Shown here piece by piece: positions 7,213 through 13,322 of a stretch of DNA of 13,322 nt. Location: NCBI GenBank assembly GCA_022842805.1, contig JALHOX010000074.1:1-13322 (forward strand), written 5' to 3'. Below the pieces are notes generated by a model. It was not told the origin of the DNA. It saw only the letters and a program-made list of their open reading frames with translations, and searched no databases. The translations under genes and the position numbers were made by a program. Position 1 is the first letter of the stretch; each line of letters starts with the position of its first letter. This DNA comes from Phycisphaerae bacterium. GTDB taxonomy: Bacteria; Planctomycetota; Phycisphaerae; UBA1845; Fen-1342.

Positions 7213-9177
7213 ATGAAACCAGACAAGTCGACGACGAACTCTGCTGCGGCAAGCAGCGCCGAAAGCGGCGCTGCGCGCGGCGTCGCATCTTCGGCCGCCG
7301 GATCGCACCAGACGGGCGGCCTTCGCGCATCGAACTCATTCGACCCCGGTCGAGGGGCGGCGCAGTTTACACTGCGAGCGACCCTGATTGGGGCCCTGCT
7401 CGGCATCCCCCTCGCCGTCGCCAATCTCTACACGCTCCTGCACATCGGCTGGAGTTTCGGCGTCAACATCACCGCCTGCCTGGTCGGCTTCGCGATCTGG
7501 CAGGCCCTTCGCGGCCTTAGCGGCGGACGAGCCTCTGCCCTGAGCGAGCTGGAAAGCGTGTCGCTGCAAGCAACCGCGTCCGCGGCGGGCTACGCCACCG
7601 GCTCGACCGCCGCCATCGCGTTCGGCGCCATGCTGCTCCTGACCGACAAGCGCCCCGACCCCTGGGTGATGTTCGCCGTCACCGTGCTCACCGGCGTGCT
7701 CGGCGTCCTGCTCGCAATCCCACTGCGGGCCTGGCTGATCGACGCGGAGAAGCTGCCCTTTCCCAGCGGCGCGATGACGGCGACAACCATCCGCGGCATC
7801 GCGGCCCGCACCGTCGAAGCCCTGCGCAGCGCGCGCATCCTGCTGACATCGCTCGTCTTCGGCTTGCTGCTCGGCAGTCTGCGAGCGCTGCAACAACTCA
7901 TGGGCGGCGGCGTGCTACCGGCTTCGTGGACGGGGTTCTTCGAGAAGCGCGCTCCGGCTTGGCTGCTGCAATCGGAGTTCGCGCTGCCCTACGCGGCGCC
8001 GGGGCTTGCCAAGCCGATCCAGATCGTCGGCTTCGCGTTCGAGCCGAGCTTTTTGCTGATCGGCGCGGGCATGATCGTCGGCCTGCGCATCACGCTTTCG
8101 ATGATCGCGGCGGCGCTGCTGCTCTACTTCGGTCTGGTGCCGATGTTGATCCAGATGACCGACGCCGGCGGCGCGCCCGCCTTGCCGCCCGTCGGCGACG
8201 GCATCTACGAAGCCCGCCGCTGGGCCGTCTGGCCCGGCACGACGCTGCTGCTCGCGGCGACGCTGACCGGCTTTCTGCTCGAGTTGCCGCGATTGCTGCG
8301 CAGCTTTTTCGCCACCACCGCGAGCGATCGCTCGACCGATGACGGTCCCGCGCCGCCGCTGCAATGGACGCTCATCGGCGTGCCAATCGTCACCGTGTTG
8401 CTTGGGGCGGTGCTGTCGCTGGGGTTGAATGTGCCCGTCATGGGTGTTGCGATTTCGATCCTCATGGCAGGCTTCGCCGCGGCGATCGCGGCCCGCGTCA
8501 CCGGCGAGACCGACAACACGCCCACCGGCCCCGTGATCAAACTAGCCCAGGCCGGCGCGGCGCTCACCGTCCGCGGCGACCTCACGACCAACGTCCTCTG
8601 CGGCGGCGTGGCGGGCGGAGCGGCGATGAGTGCGGCGGATTTGCTGCAAGACATGAAGACAGGGCGCATGCTCGGCGCCAATCTTCGCACGCTGGTCTTC
8701 TCGCAACTGCTGGGCGCCGTCGTCGGCGCCGCCACCATCGTGCCCGTCTGGTTCGCGCTCTTCCCCAACGCTGACACCATCAAAGAAAAGCTCCCGCCGC
8801 CGATCATGATCTCCGCAACCGCGGCGCGGGTCTTCGCCGAGGGCATCGGCTCTATTCCCGAAAGCGCCCGGTCGGCGTCGCTCTGGGCACTGTTCGCCGG
8901 CATCGGACTCGCTGTGATTGCGAAAGCATGGCCGAATTCTCGCGCGTGGCTGCCCAGCGCCGCGGGCCTCGGCATGGGGTGGATTCTGCCATTTTCGGCC
9001 GTGTTGGCCTTCGCGATCGGCGCGCTGATCGCGGCGATCTGGACCCTGATTCACCCCAAGCACGCCGAGCAGGACCAGGTCGCGACCGCCTCGGGCCTCG
9101 TCGCCGGCGAGTCACTGATGGCCGCGCTGGGCGCGATCATCCTCGCGGTGGTGGCGCTGCGCCAGGTGAGCGGCTGA
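7213..9177 (+). CDS. OPT family oligopeptide/metal-chelate transporter
   Basis: A 654-residue polytopic inner-membrane protein of the OPT (oligopeptide transporter / YSL-like) family. These are secondary transporters importing small peptides or metal-chelator complexes. Family landmarks are ESVSLQATASAAGYATGST (114-132), LPFPSGAMTAT (181-191), and the strongly conserved segment with LCGGVAGGAAMSAADLLQDM at 462-481, followed by KTG. Another is GLVAGESLM near the C-terminus (628-636). More than a dozen hydrophobic segments are visible from residue 54 on. Residues 1-50 are a Ser/Ala/Gly-rich soluble extension without family resemblance, and a later start is possible but no better ribosome site was seen. 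The length is normal for bacterial OPT members. The gene diverges from the sigma gene and its stop lies just before the parS palindrome. The substrate cannot be told from sequence. Confidence 0.92.
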   Translation: MKPDKSTTNSAAASSAESGAARGVASSAAGSHQTGGLRASNSFDPGRGAAQFTLRATLIGALLGIPLAVANLYTLLHIGWSFGVNITACLVGFAIWQALRGLSGGRASALSELESVSLQATASAAGYATGSTAAIAFGAMLLLTDKRPDPWVMFAVTVLTGVLGVLLAIPLRAWLIDAEKLPFPSGAMTATTIRGIAARTVEALRSARILLTSLVFGLLLGSLRALQQLMGGGVLPASWTGFFEKRAPAWLLQSEFALPYAAPGLAKPIQIVGFAFEPSFLLIGAGMIVGLRITLSMIAAALLLYFGLVPMLIQMTDAGGAPALPPVGDGIYEARRWAVWPGTTLLLAATLTGFLLELPRLLRSFFATTASDRSTDDGPAPPLQWTLIGVPIVTVLLGAVLSLGLNVPVMGVAISILMAGFAAAIAARVTGETDNTPTGPVIKLAQAGAALTVRGDLTTNVLCGGVAGGAAMSAADLLQDMKTGRMLGANLRTLVFSQLLGAVVGAATIVPVWFALFPNADTIKEKLPPPIMISATAARVFAEGIGSIPESARSASLWALFAGIGLAVIAKAWPNSRAWLPSAAGLGMGWILPFSAVLAFAIGALIAAIWTLIHPKHAEQDQVATASGLVAGESLMAALGAIILAVVALRQVSG

Positions 9178-9180
9178 CCG

Positions 9181-9216
9181 CGCGCAAACTTGTTTCACGT
9201 GAAACACGTTTGCGCG
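9181..9216. repeat. 36-bp inverted repeat enclosing parS, possible bidirectional terminator
   Basis: The parS palindrome is extended on both sides by CGCGCAAAC (9181-9189) and GTTTGCGCG (9208-9216). The whole 36-bp unit is symmetric except for one pair (9190/9207). In RNA from either strand it would form a strong stem. It sits between the convergent transporter (ends 9177) and phosphatase (ends 9315). No T-run follows on the plus strand, so terminator function is only possible, not shown. Confidence 0.7.
9191..9206. other. parS centromere site (ParB binding)
   Basis: TGTTTCACGTGAAACA is a perfect 16-bp palindrome and an exact match to the bacterial chromosomal parS consensus TGTTNCACGTGAAACA. 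ParB binds this site, spreads and recruits SMC, and ParA moves it. parS sites usually lie within the origin-proximal part of the chromosome. It lies 13 nt after the transporter stop, in the gap between two convergent genes, where no coding is disturbed. No parA or parB gene is in the window. Confidence 0.9.
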
Positions 9217-9293
9217 AACGCAAACGGCGTTCCGTCGGACAGGAGCGTGGTCGGTATTGGCGGAGTTTGCCGAGCAATGCACCGTCGGTTCGT

Positions 9294-9314
9294 CGGCCTG
9301 CGAGCCGCAGGCCG
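9294..9314 (-). terminator. Hairpin at the end of the PAP2 gene
   Basis: CGGCCTGCG-AGC-CGCAGGCCG is a perfect 9-bp stem with a 3-nt loop that begins directly after the PAP2 TAG stop on the minus strand. There is no T-tract after it. It may end or stabilise the transcript of the 13322-9315 cluster. Confidence 0.45.
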
Positions 9315-9962
9315 CTACGGCGCGCGATTGAATCGCGACAAAATCGCGAGGGCGCTTGCCACGCCGAAGAGCGCGCCGGTGGAGACATCGCTCAGGTAGT
9401 GCGCCGCAGCCACCAGCCGCGCGCAGCAGACCAGCAACGCCAACAATAGCCACAACATGGTCCATCGCGGCAGCGCCAGCGCCATCGCCGTCGCCATCGC
9501 GAAGCCGACGCTCGCCTCGCCGGAGGGGAAGCCGTAGGACTTGCGCTCGTAGAGCGAATCAACCCGCGGACCTTCGAAGGTGAGGTGGAAATTCTCGGTG
9601 CGATCGCCGGCTGCCGCCTTGGCCGGCACGGGTCGCAGCCGGCCGAAGACCGATTGCAGGCCGTTGGCGGTAATCGCAACGGCGAAGAAGACGATCAGCA
9701 CGCCGACCGCGACGCGCGGGCCGCGCGGGTGCCACAGCGCGAGCGCTGCGACCGCAGCCGCTGCGGCGCTCCAATGGGCGGGCCAGCGCAACACATCCCA
9801 CAGCCGGGCGGTGCGATGATAAAAGTCGGTCGGGTCGGGCGGTCCGGGCCGATTGAGCGTTTCGCTGATCGCATGGAGCCGCGGGTCGATCCCCGCGAAG
9901 CCCGCGATCGCCAGCAATCCCGCGATGATCATCACGCCCCAAAGCACCTTTGGCACGGGCAT
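9315..9962 (-). CDS. PAP2-family membrane phosphatase
   Basis: A 215-residue integral membrane phosphatase of the PAP2 superfamily, which removes phosphate from lipid or polyprenyl phosphates such as phosphatidate or undecaprenyl pyrophosphate. The three PAP2 motifs are visible but altered. Motif 1 reads Q103-x6-R110-P111, with Gln for the usual Lys. Motif 2 is P146-S-G-E149, with Glu for the usual His. Motif 3 is R182-x5-H188-x3-D192 and keeps the nucleophilic His and its Asp. Several hydrophobic segments flank these. The ATG at 9962 overlaps the TGA of the GT39 gene (TGATG) and has GGAG 8 nt upstream, so an open frame extending far upstream in the same phase is not the real start. Coupling with the GT39 glycosyltransferase suggests recycling of the polyprenyl carrier, or removal of a phosphate from a surface lipid. 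Confidence 0.88.
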   Translation of the reverse strand: MPVPKVLWGVMIIAGLLAIAGFAGIDPRLHAISETLNRPGPPDPTDFYHRTARLWDVLRWPAHWSAAAAAVAALALWHPRGPRVAVGVLIVFFAVAITANGLQSVFGRLRPVPAKAAAGDRTENFHLTFEGPRVDSLYERKSYGFPSGEASVGFAMATAMALALPRWTMLWLLLALLVCCARLVAAAHYLSDVSTGALFGVASALAILSRFNRAP

Positions 9963-11755
9963 CAGTATTTCTCCGCCGCCGCGCCCGCAAAGCCGGCAAA
10001 CGCGTCGCAGATATAGATGGTCCAGATCTGCACCGGTTCGCCCTGCACGCGATGTTCGACCGAGCGCGCCAGGCGCAGCTCCGGCAATGGTCCGCCGGGC
10101 GCCGCCTCGCTGATGCCTTCGTCCGCATGCAGCGAGCCGATGTAAACGCACGGCCGCCCGACAAAATCGGGCGCATCGCGCAGCGGGTTCTCCCAGATGT
10201 CGTACTGGCTGCGCCGCCGGCCCAGCGCCGACGCCGCTGAATACACCGTCGGCTCGCCGGGCGCATAGAACGCGACCTGACTGGCGAGCTGATAGTCGTC
10301 GCAGAGAATGAACGGTTCGCGTCCGGCGGCGCGCTCGGCGGTCATTACTTCGCCGACCGCCGCCCCGAGCTGGGCCCAGCCGCGGAGCCGCACGGTAGGG
10401 TCGAATTTCGCGGTGGGTGTGAGATCCCAGGGCGGCGCGCCGCGGGCCAACTGCTTGAAGAGGGGCATGAACAGATCGGTACGATGCGCGATCATCACCG
10501 TCAGCAGCCCGACGACCGCTCCCGCGGTGGTCCAGCGCCGCAACGCGATCCGGCTGAGCGGCGAGTTCCAACCGACGCGAATCATCCACGCCAGCGCGAT
10601 CGTCGCGGGCGGAACCGCCATCGCGGGCCAGTTGGGTTGAATTTTCGTGATCGGCGAGAACAGCAGGAAGAAAAGCCATGGGACGAGGGCGGCGAGGACC
10701 ACCAAGCGGGAAGAGAATAGCGAATGGCGAATAGCGAATAGCGAATTACAGACCGGGTTTTCCAGCGTCTCACCCACATTGGGACCGGACGCTTCGCCTG
10801 CCTTCAATTCGCTATTCGCTATTCGCAATTCGCTATTCGCCACGTCCGTCGCGCCGGCTCGCCAGAGGCGCGCGAGCGCGACGAGCATCATGACGAGCCA
10901 GATCGGACCGATCACCGCTGCCTGACCGCCGACGTAGGCGGCGATCGCGCCGAGGTCGAACTTCACGCGATCGGCCACACCCGCCTGCCCGGCGACATGG
11001 CGGAAGCTGACCCAATCGTGGCCCGCGTTCCAAATCAGAATCGGCGCCAATCCGAGCAATCCGACCAACGCCGCCGCCATCACCGCCGGCCGCCGCCAGA
11101 ACCCGCGACACTCCTTATCTATCAAGAGCCAGATGCCGACAACGGGATACGCGAGCACCATGTTGTACTTCGCGAGAAAGCCGATCGCGACGAGCCCTCC
11201 CGCTGCCAGCCACCAGAGCGTCGCGCCGCCGCTGCTTGAGGGCCGCCCCTCCACCCCTCCACCACTCCACCCCTCCGCCCCTCTAACGACGCAATACAAA
11301 CACCACACCCACGCGCACACGAGCGGCGCATCGATGGTCATCAGCAACCCGCCGACGGACATGATTGGAATCGTCGCGCAGAGCGCCACGGCCAACGTGC
11401 CGATCCAGCCGTCGCGAAAGACCCGCGCCGCGAGGGCGTGCACGCCGAGCGACGTCAGCACGCCGAGCAGGATCGCGGGGCCGCGGACCGCGAGCGTGTC
11501 GTTGCCGAAGATCGACCGCGACCAGTCGCCCAGCACGACCCGCCCGGCGGCGATGATGTAGGCGACCAGCGGCCCCTTGCTGTAGTAGCTCAGGTCGAGC
11601 CGCCGCGACCATTCCCAATAGTGGGCTTCGTCCCCCGAAAGATTCAGATCGCGATAGCTGAGCAGGTAGACGAGGTGGATCGCCGCGCCCAAGAGCGCGA
11701 GCGTCAGCGAGGCCGCGAAGGCCGACGTCGCGGCGATCGGACGCGCGGCGCTCAC
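9962..11755 (-). CDS. GT39/ArnT-like membrane glycosyltransferase with two repeat inserts
   Basis: A 597-residue polytopic enzyme of the PMT/ArnT class, which transfers sugars from polyprenyl-phosphate donors to proteins or lipids on the periplasmic side. The first periplasmic loop has the metal/catalytic motif GDEAHYWEW (D42-E43). Other family features are LSYYSKGPLVAYI (55-67), LLMTIDAPL (137-145), GFLAKYNMVLAYP (192-204) and KIQPNWPA (371-378). About ten or more hydrophobic spans are visible. The start is a GTG (11755), 4 nt after the upstream gene's TAG, with only a weak ribosome site. Two segments look foreign to the family. One is a Gly-rich stretch at 159-176, from a G-rich purine tract. 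The other is 304-348 (VANSELRIANSELK ... NSLFAIRHSLF), from an inverted heptad repeat. Both fall in loops between membrane spans and keep the frame, so the enzyme is probably active. The acceptor is unknown. Confidence 0.88.
   Translation of the reverse strand: MSAARPIAATSAFAASLTLALLGAAIHLVYLLSYRDLNLSGDEAHYWEWSRRLDLSYYSKGPLVAYIIAAGRVVLGDWSRSIFGNDTLAVRGPAILLGVLTSLGVHALAARVFRDGWIGTLAVALCATIPIMSVGGLLMTIDAPLVCAWVWCLYCVVRGAEGWSGGGVEGRPSSSGGATLWWLAAGGLVAIGFLAKYNMVLAYPVVGIWLLIDKECRGFWRRPAVMAAALVGLLGLAPILIWNAGHDWVSFRHVAGQAGVADRVKFDLGAIAAYVGGQAAVIGPIWLVMMLVALARLWRAGATDVANSELRIANSELKAGEASGPNVGETLENPVCNSLFAIRHSLFSSRLVVLAALVPWLFFLLFSPITKIQPNWPAMAVPPATIALAWMIRVGWNSPLSRIALRRWTTAGAVVGLLTVMIAHRTDLFMPLFKQLARGAPPWDLTPTAKFDPTVRLRGWAQLGAAVGEVMTAERAAGREPFILCDDYQLASQVAFYAPGEPTVYSAASALGRRRSQYDIWENPLRDAPDFVGRPCVYIGSLHADEGISEAAPGGPLPELRLARSVEHRVQGEPVQIWTIYICDAFAGFAGAAAEKY
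9971..9974 (-). promoter_or_regulatory. Ribosome site deciding the PAP2 start
   Basis: GGAG on the minus strand, 8 nt before the ATG at 9962 and inside the 3' end of the GT39 gene. It fits a TGATG stop-start overlap. Confidence 0.6.
10715..10838. repeat. Inverted repeat of GAATAGC heptads inside the GT39 gene
   Basis: Left arm 10715-10747 and right arm 10806-10838 are 33-bp inverted copies with a single mismatch, separated by a 58-bp spacer. Each arm is itself about 4.7 tandem copies of the 7-bp unit GAATAGC (variants GAATGGC and GAATTGC). The AT-rich arms contrast sharply with the GC-rich gene around them. The element stays in frame within the GT39 coding sequence and encodes the segment at residues 304-348. 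No target-site duplication is visible at its edges. Confidence 0.85.
11243..11284 (-). repeat. G-rich low-complexity tract inside the GT39 gene
   Basis: On the coding (minus) strand this tract is almost all purine, built of repeated GGGGTGGAG-like units, with four G4 runs (11281-11278, 11273-11270, 11257-11254, 11249-11246) separated by 4, 12 and 4 nt. It encodes the Gly/Glu/Ser-rich loop at residues 159-176. The four runs could form a G-quadruplex, though the middle loop is long. Confidence 0.6.
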
Positions 11756-11759
11756 CGAT

Positions 11760-12212
11760 CTAGTCCGACCCCGGCTGCCGCTCGGCGCTTGGCGACGACG
11801 CTGCCGCGCCCGGCGCCGCAGACCGCGTGACCGTGACGCGTTTGGCGATCAGCTTGCCGGTGCGATAGATCACGCCCTCGGCCTCGCCGCGATCGCCGAC
11901 GCGAATCTCGCTCATCGCCGCCGGCACGCCGTCGACGTAAATCTCGCAATCGGCGGGCACCTCCGCCGACAGCGTGATGCGCTTGCCGTTCTTGGGGAGT
12001 ACGACTTCGATCTTGGCGGTGCGCGCGGCGACATCGAGCGACGTGAGTGTGAACTCGGTCCGTCGGTTCATCCCCATGGTCTGTTGCAAGACGTAATTCG
12101 CGCCGGCCGCCGCGGCCGCGACGCCGGCGATGATCGCGATCAGCAGCCGCAGCTTTCGATCCGCCGCCGAGCGACCCGCTCCGGCGGCGGGATTGCTCCC
12201 TGGTTCATTCAA
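11760..12212 (-). CDS. Small single-span membrane protein, DUF5666-like C-terminal domain
   Basis: A 150-residue protein if the TTG at 12212 is used. GGAGAG lies 7 nt before that TTG. The frame continues up to a GTG at 12329, but the added 39 residues use codons unusual for this genome (TTA, AGA, TCT, TCA), so the longer 189-residue form is less likely. A short soluble N-terminus is followed by one membrane span (about 22-42). A beta-rich extracytoplasmic part (about 50-130) follows, with the pattern CEIYVDGVPAAMSEIRVGDRGEAEG, reminiscent of DUF5666/OB-like domains where a 'lsdlkvGd.v.v.G' core is common. The tail (131-150) is Ala/Ser/Pro-rich and disordered. The gene is 4 nt upstream of GT39 and likely in its operon. 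The function is unknown. A structural or accessory envelope role is only a guess. Confidence 0.75.
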   Translation of the reverse strand: MNEPGSNPAAGAGRSAADRKLRLLIAIIAGVAAAAAGANYVLQQTMGMNRRTEFTLTSLDVAARTAKIEVVLPKNGKRITLSAEVPADCEIYVDGVPAAMSEIRVGDRGEAEGVIYRTGKLIAKRVTVTRSAAPGAAASSPSAERQPGSD

Positions 12213-12219
12213 GGCACGT

Positions 12220-12225
12220 CTCTCC
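12220..12225 (-). promoter_or_regulatory. Ribosome site favouring a TTG start
   Basis: GGAGAG on the minus strand, 7 nt before the TTG at 12212. It is better than the TGAGG that sits 5 nt before the alternative GTG at 12329. Confidence 0.5.
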
Positions 12226-12325
12226 GCAAGTGATGCGAACGGCGCGCGACGCGCCGGAACAGGGCTTAAGATAGACGAACCCACCCGACTTGCGACCCCG
12301 CGGTTGGCGGCGCGATCGGCGCCAT

Positions 12326-12347
12326 TCACCGTCGCCTCACCGTCGCT
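12326..12347. repeat. 11-bp tandem duplication at a gene junction
   Basis: TCACCGTCGCC is followed directly by TCACCGTCGCT. The first-translated copy carries the TGA stop of the coiled-coil gene (12339-12337). The second creates the GTG and ribosome-site-like context of the alternative start of the next gene. This suggests that the alternative GTG start may be a by-product of a small duplication. Confidence 0.5.
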
Positions 12348-13322
12348 TTAACAGGGCTGCATATTCTTCATACGACATGTCCGCCGCCCGTCGCCGCAGG
12401 ATCGTGCCGATCTTCTCGGGCAATTCGCGAGAGGCCTTGTCTTTGTAGTATTTGCCTAGGGCCGCATCCATGCTGATCAGGCCTTTCACCGGCCAGCCGC
12501 GCGGGTTCATCTCTTCCTGCAAAATCGCCGGCGAGAGCACGACCAGCTTGTACATCCCGACGCTGAAGCCTCGCGACCAGGAGAGCAGCGTCTGCAGCAA
12601 CTGCTGGAAGTTGCCCTTTTGTCGGCCCGTCAAAAGAAAATCTCGCAGTGTGTCGGCCAGACGCGGATTGCGCGTGAGCAGCAGGTGGAATTTGGTCAGC
12701 TTGTCCTCGGGGACGTCGACCTGCCGCAAATCGTGCAGCATCTGGCGCACGTGTCCCTCGAGCTCGACCGCGCCGTGCAGGAGATCGCTCAGCAGCAGGC
12801 CGACGCGGGCGAAGGTCTCGCGCGGCGGGGCGTGAGTTTCGACGAAAATCTGCGGATGGGCCTTGGCGAGGTCGGCCCAGAGCGCGGCGAAGGCGGCGCC
12901 CTCGGTTTGTGCATCGGCGGCGGCGACGCGGGCGGTCGCGACGGCGGCGGTGGCGTGTTGCTGCTTTTCCGCAGCCTCCAGCGCGGCGCGCAGAGCGGCG
13001 AGCTCGGATTCGAGCGCGTTGACCCGCTCGGTTTGGCGGACGGTCTCCACAGTGGCCGACTGCCGCGAGAGCTTTAGCTGCTCAAATTGCGACTCGATAT
13101 GGGCGCGGGCGTTTTCGGTCTTTCGCAAGTCGTCTTCGAGACGAGCAATGTCGGCCAGCAGCTTGCCGCGCTGACCCTCCAGCTCCTGCACGCGCGTGCG
13201 CTGACGGGTCAGCGTTTCCTCGGCGTCCTGACGATGACGGATTTCCTGCTGATGGTGACGACGCAACTCTTCGATCTCGCGTCGCGCCGCCTCAAGCTCC
13301 AGTTCGACCGCCGCTCGCCGGC
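12337..13322 (-). CDS. Coiled-coil protein with unrecognised C-terminal domain (5' end outside window)
   Basis: The open frame reaches the right edge without a stop. The 18 codons upstream of the first candidate start (a TTG at 13266) read as Glu/Arg/Leu-rich coiled coil, so the true start lies outside the window. At least 327 residues are visible. The N-terminal 130 or so form a long charged coiled coil (EELRRHHQQEIRHRQDAEET, RVNALESELAALRAALEAAE). The last 190 or so form a compact, mostly helical domain with LLLTRNPRLADTLRDFLL, NFQQLLQTLLSWSRGFSVG and MNPRGWPVKGLISMD, which I do not recognise. No membrane span or signal is seen in this part. It is the most upstream visible gene of the cluster leading to GT39 and PAP2, but it is separated from the next preferred start by about 125 nt. 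A scaffold or regulatory role is possible. No function is assigned. Confidence 0.8.
   Translation of the reverse strand, partial: RRAAVELELEAARREIEELRRHHQQEIRHRQDAEETLTRQRTRVQELEGQRGKLLADIARLEDDLRKTENARAHIESQFEQLKLSRQSATVETVRQTERVNALESELAALRAALEAAEKQQHATAAVATARVAAADAQTEGAAFAALWADLAKAHPQIFVETHAPPRETFARVGLLLSDLLHGAVELEGHVRQMLHDLRQVDVPEDKLTKFHLLLTRNPRLADTLRDFLLTGRQKGNFQQLLQTLLSWSRGFSVGMYKLVVLSPAILQEEMNPRGWPVKGLISMDAALGKYYKDKASRELPEKIGTILRRRAADMSYEEYAALLKRR

Noticed and set aside
9190..9399. Short plus-strand reading frame beginning MFHVKH
   Set aside because: This peptide start is simply the translation of the parS palindrome, a common false gene call. There is no ribosome site.
9963..10679. 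Upstream extension of the PAP2 frame (open to 10679)
   Set aside because: It lies wholly inside the GT39 gene in another frame and is Arg/Ala-rich shadow sequence. The coupled ATG at 9962 with GGAG is the real start.
10715..10838. CRISPR array or insertion sequence for the GAATAGC repeat region
   Set aside because: The units are 7 bp without spacers of CRISPR size, the arms are inverted, and there is no transposase or target-site duplication.

Overview
The window is GC-rich, gene-dense bacterial chromosome, most likely from a planctomycete (Phycisphaerae-like). The best taxonomic clue is a secreted subtilase that ends in a dockerin-like pair of calcium loops starting GDMNCD and ADVNSDG. This tail is typical of planctomycete exported proteins. 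An ECF sigma gene placed next to a TPR-CHAT gene also fits that phylum. Assignment to the phylum is an inference from sequence style, not a proven placement.

Layout from left to right. (1) The left edge holds the first 38 codons of a family 2 glycosyltransferase (minus strand). (2) Positions 117-455 are non-coding and carry two hairpins, one a convincing intrinsic terminator. (3) Positions 456-7152 hold a four-gene minus-strand operon, read from right to left: ECF sigma factor, a soluble cysteine-free anti-sigma-like protein, a 948-residue TPR-CHAT protease, and a secreted subtilase with a seven-repeat VCBS/FG-GAP region and a dockerin-like tail. (4) An OPT-family transporter (7213-9177, plus) diverges from the sigma gene. 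(5) The gap between the convergent transporter and phosphatase genes holds a perfect 16-bp parS centromere site inside a 36-bp inverted repeat. (6) Positions 9315-13322 hold a second tight minus-strand cluster, read from right to left: a coiled-coil protein cut by the window edge, a small single-span membrane protein, an ArnT/PMT-like (GT39) glycosyltransferase and a PAP2 phosphatase.

How the genes may work together. In the first operon the sigma factor, the putative anti-sigma partner and the CHAT protease have the parts of a proteolytic switch. CHAT could cleave the partner and free the sigma factor, as TPR-CHAT, Csx30 and an RpoE-like sigma do in type III-E CRISPR, but no CRISPR component is visible here. 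The subtilase is translationally coupled to CHAT and may be the exported effector. In the second cluster the GT39 enzyme and PAP2 phosphatase fit polyprenyl-phosphate-linked surface glycan or lipid modification. The GT2 at the left edge could belong to the same chemistry. The GT39 gene carries two low-complexity in-frame inserts, one of them a long inverted repeat built of 7-bp units. The parS site suggests that the window lies in the origin-proximal part of the chromosome.
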